The notes beneath the pieces are model-generated. The model searched no databases and was not told the origin of the DNA. It saw only the letters and a list, made by a program, of their open reading frames with translations. Below, piece by piece: positions 4,734-8,759 of a stretch of 8,759 nucleotides of DNA; position 1 is the first letter of the stretch, and every line of letters starts with the position of its first letter. The translations under genes were made by a program, and so were the position numbers. The DNA comes from Chloroflexota bacterium (GTDB lineage: Bacteria > Chloroflexota > Limnocylindria > Limnocylindrales > CSP1-4), in the NCBI GenBank assembly GCA_029858845.1, contig JAOUEG010000061.1:1-8759 (forward strand). Reading direction: 5' to 3'.

Positions 4734-7571
4734 ATGACCGGGCCGGCCCAGCAGCCCGGGGACCTCGCGCCGCCCGCCGGTCAGGGCGGGCCCGGACTCT
4801 CGACCTTCCTGTTGACCGACATCGAGGGCAGCACACGGCTCTGGGAGGAGCACGCCGGGGCGATGGGCAGCGCCCTCGCCGTCCACGACGATCTCCTTCG
4901 ATCGGCCATCGAAGGCGCCGGCGGCACGGTCGTCAAGACGATGGGCGACGGCGTCCTGGCCGTCTTCGCCGATCCGGCCGTGGCCGTCGGGGCGGCCATC
5001 CGGGCGCAACGTCACCTGCGCTCGACCGACTGGGGCCGGACAGGCCCGCTCAAGGTCCGGATGGCGATCCATACGGGTCCGGCCGAGAGCCGCGACGGTG
5101 ACTACTTCGGCCCGTCCCTCAACCGTTGCGCCCGCATCCTGGCGATCGGGCATGGGGGGCAGGTTCTCGCCTCGGCCGTGACCGCGATCCTTGCCAGGGA
5201 TCGGGTGGATCCTGACGTCAGCTTCCTCGATTGCGGCCCGCACCGGCTGCGTGATCTGGACCGTCCCGAACAGGTCTTCCAGGTCGCCGTCGAGGACATG
5301 CCGCAGGCGTTCCCCCCGCTCCGCTCCCTGAGCACACGAGGCTCGAACCTGCCGGTCCTGCTGACGTCCTTCGTCGGCCGCGAGCAGCACGTCGCGGATG
5401 TGCGACAGGCGCTGGAGCGGGCCCGCCTCGTGACGCTGATCGGGACGGGCGGCACCGGCAAGACGCGGCTCATGCTCCAGGCGGCGGGGGGACTGGTCGG
5501 GCGCTACCCCGATGGTGTCTGGCTGACGGAGCTCGCCCCGCTCGCCGACCCGGTCCAGATCGGACCGGAGATCGCCCGAGCTCTTGGCGTGCCAGAAGTG
5601 GCAGGCCTGCCTGCCGTCCAGGCCGTCTCGGACTTCGTGGCGTCCAAGGAGCTGCTGCTGCTCCTGGACAACGCGGAACACCTGATCGACGCGGTCGCGC
5701 AGATCACCGACCAGCTGCTCGCCCACGCTCCGGGGCTGCGCATCGTCACGACCAGTCGCGAGGCGCTGGCCGTCCCGGGCGAGGTGATCATCCAGGTCCC
5801 GTCGCTGGCGGTCCCGACCGGCGGCAGCCGGCCGGCGGGGTCGGGTCCGCCGGCGGACGCTTCGCTGGAAGAGATCGCCGCCACGGAGGCCGTCCGGCTC
5901 TTCAGCGAGCGGGCGACATCCGTCCTCCCGTCGTTCGAGCTGACGTCCTCGAACGTGGACGCCGTGGTCGAGATCTGCCGCCGCCTCGACGGCATCCCAC
6001 TGGCGATCGAGCTGGCGGCGGCTCGGGTTTCGTCCATGTCGCCGGAGGAGATCGCCTTCGGTCTCGGCGACCGCTTCCGGCTCCTCGCCGGAGGGCGGCG
6101 GACGGCCGTGCCGCGCCAGCAGACGCTGCACGCGCTGATCGACTGGAGCTGGGATCTCCTCACGGATGACGATCGCCGTCTGCTGCGACGACTGTCGATC
6201 TTCGCGGGCGGATGGACCGTCATCTCGGCCGCGTCGGTGGTGGGCGACGGACCCGGCGATGCCGCCACGCCCGCGATCCTCGATGGTCTGACACGTCTCG
6301 TGGACCGCTCGCTGGTCAACGTGGACCGCGGCACGACCACCAGGTACCGCATGCTCGAGACGATCCGCCAATACGCGCGGGAGCGTCTCGTGGAGAGCGG
6401 CGAGGCGGAACTGATCGCTGATCGCCACTTCGCCCACTTCGCCGTCCTCGCCGAGGCGGCAGCCGCCGAGCTCAAGGGCGCGGCGATGGTCGACTGGCTC
6501 GATCGCCTCGACGCGGAGATCGACAACCTGGACACGGCCCTCGGATGGGGCCTCGAGACGGACCCGCAGGAAGCGATCGGGATGGCGACCTCGATGCTGT
6601 CGTACTGGGATTTCCGCGTGGCATCGTCGGACAACGATGCGCGCATCGTCCGAGCGATCGAGATCGCACGTCAGGCCGTCGCGGCATCCGGTTCGAGCGA
6701 GACGACGCAGCGCGCGCGGGCCGCCGCCCTCCTCGGGCAGGCTGCCCTCATCTGGGCCGGGTCGGGACGCGGGGAGGTGGCCCTGGCCTGGTCCTCGGAG
6801 GCGATCGAGCTGGCACGCTCGAGTGGGGACCGAGCCGCGCTCTTCACGGCGCTCGTGGGCAACGGGCTCGCGACCGCGTTCTCCGGCGCGAGCGGCGACA
6901 TCGCGTCCTGGTTCCACGAGGCCCTCGGGATCGCGGCCGAACTCGGGGATTGGAACACGGTCGCGGTCGCGGCCGGGGGAGCCGCGGGCGGCATGGCGCC
7001 GGTCGACCCTGACGGCGCCGAGGCCTTCGTCAAGATCGCCATGGACGCGGCACGCCGGACCGTGAACCCGTATGCGATCGCCATGACCGCGATGGGACAT
7101 GGGCGCCTGCTCGGCGTGATCGGCCGGACCGATGAGGCGATCCCGAGGCTTCAGGAGGCCATCGACGGATTCACGACGGTCGGTGATCAGCGTCTCCTCG
7201 CCGCCTGTCGGAGCGAACTCGGTCACGCCCTGCGTCGAAACGGCCGTCTGGACGAGGCCCTGCAGATCTACCAGGGAACCGTGGAGGAGTGGGTCCGGCT
7301 TGGCAACCGAGGCGCGGTGGCCAGCCTCCTCGAGAACATCGCCTTCGTCGCGATCGCCCGCGATCAGCCCGAACGGGCGGCCCGACTGCTGGGAGCCGCC
7401 GAGGCGATCCGTGAAGAATCGGGGAATCCGATGGTCGTCTCGGAGCGGCCCGACTGGGAGCGGTGGGTGGAGCGACTGCGGGCTGCGGGGGAGAGCGCGA
7501 CTGTCGACGCCGACTGGGCATCCGGCCGCGCCCTCAGCACGAACGACGCTGTCGCGCTGGCAAGGAACTGA
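4734..7571 (+). CDS. Class III adenylate cyclase fused to a STAND/NB-ARC-like ATPase and TPR-like repeats
   Basis: 945 residues. Residues 21-185 are a class III cyclase domain with every canonical residue visible: metal-binding D29 (FLLTDIEGST) and D72 (KTMGDGVLAVF), adenine-selecting K68 and D123, and transition-state N130 and R134 (DYFGPSLNRCAR). It therefore probably makes cAMP as a homodimer. Residues 206-455 are a STAND-type ATPase: Walker A GTGGTGKT (237-244), Walker B LLLLLDNAEH (307-316), TTSR (339-342), and GIPLA (420-424), the NB-ARC GxP motif. A winged-helix-like segment follows (about 465-545, LHALIDWSWDLL and RYRMLETIRQYA), then an Ala-rich helical region (about 560-895) with TPR character, which usually senses ligand or partner. 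The C-terminal end has no LuxR-type helix-turn-helix. No membrane segment or signal peptide was seen. The start at 4734 was chosen because upstream sequence in this frame overlaps the aminotransferase; it has no Shine-Dalgarno, so coupling across the seven-base gap is likely. Residues 361-380 are a Gly/Pro/Ser linker insert. Confidence 0.92.
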   Translation: MTGPAQQPGDLAPPAGQGGPGLSTFLLTDIEGSTRLWEEHAGAMGSALAVHDDLLRSAIEGAGGTVVKTMGDGVLAVFADPAVAVGAAIRAQRHLRSTDWGRTGPLKVRMAIHTGPAESRDGDYFGPSLNRCARILAIGHGGQVLASAVTAILARDRVDPDVSFLDCGPHRLRDLDRPEQVFQVAVEDMPQAFPPLRSLSTRGSNLPVLLTSFVGREQHVADVRQALERARLVTLIGTGGTGKTRLMLQAAGGLVGRYPDGVWLTELAPLADPVQIGPEIARALGVPEVAGLPAVQAVSDFVASKELLLLLDNAEHLIDAVAQITDQLLAHAPGLRIVTTSREALAVPGEVIIQVPSLAVPTGGSRPAGSGPPADASLEEIAATEAVRLFSERATSVLPSFELTSSNVDAVVEICRRLDGIPLAIELAAARVSSMSPEEIAFGLGDRFRLLAGGRRTAVPRQQTLHALIDWSWDLLTDDDRRLLRRLSIFAGGWTVISAASVVGDGPGDAATPAILDGLTRLVDRSLVNVDRGTTTRYRMLETIRQYARERLVESGEAELIADRHFAHFAVLAEAAAAELKGAAMVDWLDRLDAEIDNLDTALGWGLETDPQEAIGMATSMLSYWDFRVASSDNDARIVRAIEIARQAVAASGSSETTQRARAAALLGQAALIWAGSGRGEVALAWSSEAIELARSSGDRAALFTALVGNGLATAFSGASGDIASWFHEALGIAAELGDWNTVAVAAGGAAGGMAPVDPDGAEAFVKIAMDAARRTVNPYAIAMTAMGHGRLLGVIGRTDEAIPRLQEAIDGFTTVGDQRLLAACRSELGHALRRNGRLDEALQIYQGTVEEWVRLGNRGAVASLLENIAFVAIARDQPERAARLLGAAEAIREESGNPMVVSERPDWERWVERLRAAGESATVDADWASGRALSTNDAVALARN

Positions 7572-7609
7572 CGGCGGGACCTCAGCTGCGCGCGGCCGGA
7601 GCCCTGTGC

Positions 7610-7615
7610 GACACT
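7610..7615 (+). promoter_or_regulatory. Weak -10-like element for gatB
   Basis: GACACT ends seven bases before the gatB ATG, the same spacing as TATCAT before gatC. It keeps only the A at position 2, A at position 4 and T at position 6 of the consensus. No Shine-Dalgarno is present before gatB. It is reported because its position matches the two better candidates; alone it would not be convincing. The rest of the 51-bp gap after the cyclase gene shows nothing else. Confidence 0.22.
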
Positions 7616-7622
7616 TGTGGTC

Positions 7623-8759
7623 ATGCCCGCCTCTGCTGCCGAGACCGCTCCGACGGACCGCTACGAGGCCGTGATCGGCATCGAGATCCACTGCCAGCTG
7701 CGCACGACTTCGAAGATGTTCTGCGCCTGTTCGACGGCCTATGACGGCGCCGCGCCGAACACCCACGTCTGTCCCGTCTGCCTCGGGCTGCCGGGCGCGC
7801 TGCCCGTGATCAATCGGCGCGCCGTCGAGCTCGTGCTCGCGACCGGGTTGGCGATCGAGGCCACGACCCCCGCAGCGACGCGGTGGGACCGCAAGAACTA
7901 CTTCTACCCGGACCTGCCGAAGGGCTACCAGATCAGCCAGTACGACCTGCCGCTCGCGTCGGCGGGACGTCTCACGGTGGACACGTCGGACGGTCCGTTC
8001 ACGGTGGGCATCACGCGAGCTCACCTTGAGGAGGACACTGCCAAGCTCGTCCACGCGGTCACACCGGAAGGTCGCAGGGTCAGCCTCGTGGACTTCAATC
8101 GATCAGGTGCGCCCCTCATGGAGATCGTGACGGACCCGGTCATCCGGACCGCGGAACAGGCGCGTCGCTATGCGGAAGAGCTGCAGATGCTGCTCCGTTC
8201 GATCGGGGCATCCGATGCCGACATGGAGCGCGGACAGATGCGGGTCGAGGCGAACGTGTCGCTGCGCCCGGTCGGGACCGAGGCGTTCGGTACCCGGGTC
8301 GAAGTCAAGAACATGAACTCGTTCCGCTCGATGGAGCGGGCCATCGGGCATGAGATCGCGCGTCTCGCCGCGATGCTGGACGCCGGTGAGCCGCTGCGCC
8401 AGGAGACGCGCGGCTGGTCTGACGACCGGTCCGAGACGTACCACATGCGGTCCAAGGAGACCTCGGACGACTACCGCTACTTCCCGGAGCCGGACCTCCC
8501 GCCGCTTCACGTGGACCCGGCCTGGCTCGCTGCGCTTCGAGCCACGATGCCGGAGCTTCCGGCGGCGCGTCGGGCCCGCTATCGCGAGGCGATGGGACTG
8601 AGCGCCTACGACGCGGCGGTGCTTGTGGCCGATCCGGATGCGACCGGTCTGTTCGAGGCCACGCTCGCGGTCGACCCGGCCATCTCGGCCAAGTCTGTTG
8701 CGAACTGGGTGACCGGGGAGTACCTGCGGCTACGCAAGGCCGCCGACGCGGGGGACCCG
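7623..8759 (+). CDS. gatB: Aspartyl/glutamyl-tRNA(Asn/Gln) amidotransferase subunit B, C-terminus cut by window edge
   Basis: 379 codons are present of an expected 470-490. GatB binds the mischarged tRNA, phosphorylates its Glu or Asp side chain with ATP, and amidates it with ammonia from GatA. Family motifs in order: YEAVIGIEIHCQL (14-26); a four-cysteine cluster C34/C36 and C50/C53 (MFCAC, CPVCLGLPG) that holds zinc in many GatB proteins; RKNYFYPDLPKGYQISQYD (90-108), the GatB signature; HLEEDTAKL (134-142); DFNRSGAPLMEIVT (157-170); MRVEANVSLRP (206-216); and EVKNMNSFRSM (227-237). DDYRYFPEPDLPP (282-294) ends the cradle core. The helical and tail domains that read the tRNA begin after about residue 300 and are incomplete; ISAKSVANWV (354-363) is typical of the first. 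The start at 7623 leaves an 13-residue lead before the first conserved strand, which is ordinary. It stands about 5.1 kb from gatA, separate from gatCA but on the same strand. Confidence 0.96.
   Translation, partial: MPASAAETAPTDRYEAVIGIEIHCQLRTTSKMFCACSTAYDGAAPNTHVCPVCLGLPGALPVINRRAVELVLATGLAIEATTPAATRWDRKNYFYPDLPKGYQISQYDLPLASAGRLTVDTSDGPFTVGITRAHLEEDTAKLVHAVTPEGRRVSLVDFNRSGAPLMEIVTDPVIRTAEQARRYAEELQMLLRSIGASDADMERGQMRVEANVSLRPVGTEAFGTRVEVKNMNSFRSMERAIGHEIARLAAMLDAGEPLRQETRGWSDDRSETYHMRSKETSDDYRYFPEPDLPPLHVDPAWLAALRATMPELPAARRARYREAMGLSAYDAAVLVADPDATGLFEATLAVDPAISAKSVANWVTGEYLRLRKAADAGDP

Noticed and set aside
4734..7571. Reading the STAND ATPase as an anti-phage (Avs-like) defence protein
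   Set aside because: No effector nuclease, no defence genes nearby and no mobile element; the cyclase plus ATPase plus TPR layout is common in signalling proteins of GC-rich bacteria.
4554..8054. Open minus-strand frame of 1166 codons running antisense to the whole cyclase-ATPase gene
   Set aside because: Its translation is rich in Arg, Gly, Asp and His with no domain-like order, as expected for a shadow frame in GC-rich DNA. The plus strand under it codes for clear, motif-complete proteins.

Overview
The window is GC-rich DNA, roughly 70% by eye, from a chromosomal region of a bacterium that makes Gln-tRNA (and perhaps Asn-tRNA) indirectly with the GatCAB amidotransferase. The GatC/GatA sequence style, the cyclase-ATPase fusion and the near absence of Shine-Dalgarno sequences would fit a Chloroflexota lineage, with an actinobacterium as the alternative. 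This placement is a judgement from sequence style, not a search result. All five complete plus-strand genes end in TGA.

Layout: (1) positions 1-597, minus strand: a GNAT acetyltransferase cut by the left edge, with the beginning of a second C-terminal domain. (2) Divergent from it, only 21 bp away, gatC (619-918) and gatA (934-2502) on the plus strand, 15 bp apart. (3) A 93-bp gap, then a membrane-anchored SRPBCC/START-like protein (2596-3402) with the only good Shine-Dalgarno seen at a chosen start. (4) A 106-bp gap with a perfect 11-bp-stem GC hairpin, then a GTG-initiated class I PLP aminotransferase (3509-4726). (5) Seven bases later, a 945-residue class III adenylate cyclase fused to a STAND/NB-ARC-like ATPase and a TPR-like helical region (4734-7571). 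(6) After 51 bp, gatB (7623 onward), cut by the right edge after 379 codons.

The three Gat subunits form one enzyme: GatB activates the glutamate on mischarged tRNA, GatA frees ammonia from glutamine, and GatC holds the two together. Here gatB lies about 5.1 kb from gatA, with three genes of no obvious relation between them, all on the same strand. The aminotransferase and the cyclase-ATPase look co-transcribed. gatC, the aminotransferase and perhaps gatB have -10-like hexamers 6-7 bases before the start codon and no ribosome binding site, which suggests leaderless mRNAs.

I found no RNA genes, CRISPR array, insertion sequence, prophage or defence island. The more unusual items are the split gat locus, the leaderless-promoter pattern, and a cyclase-STAND fusion with all cyclase catalytic residues and no visible DNA-binding domain. 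I see no strong evidence for a wholly new system.
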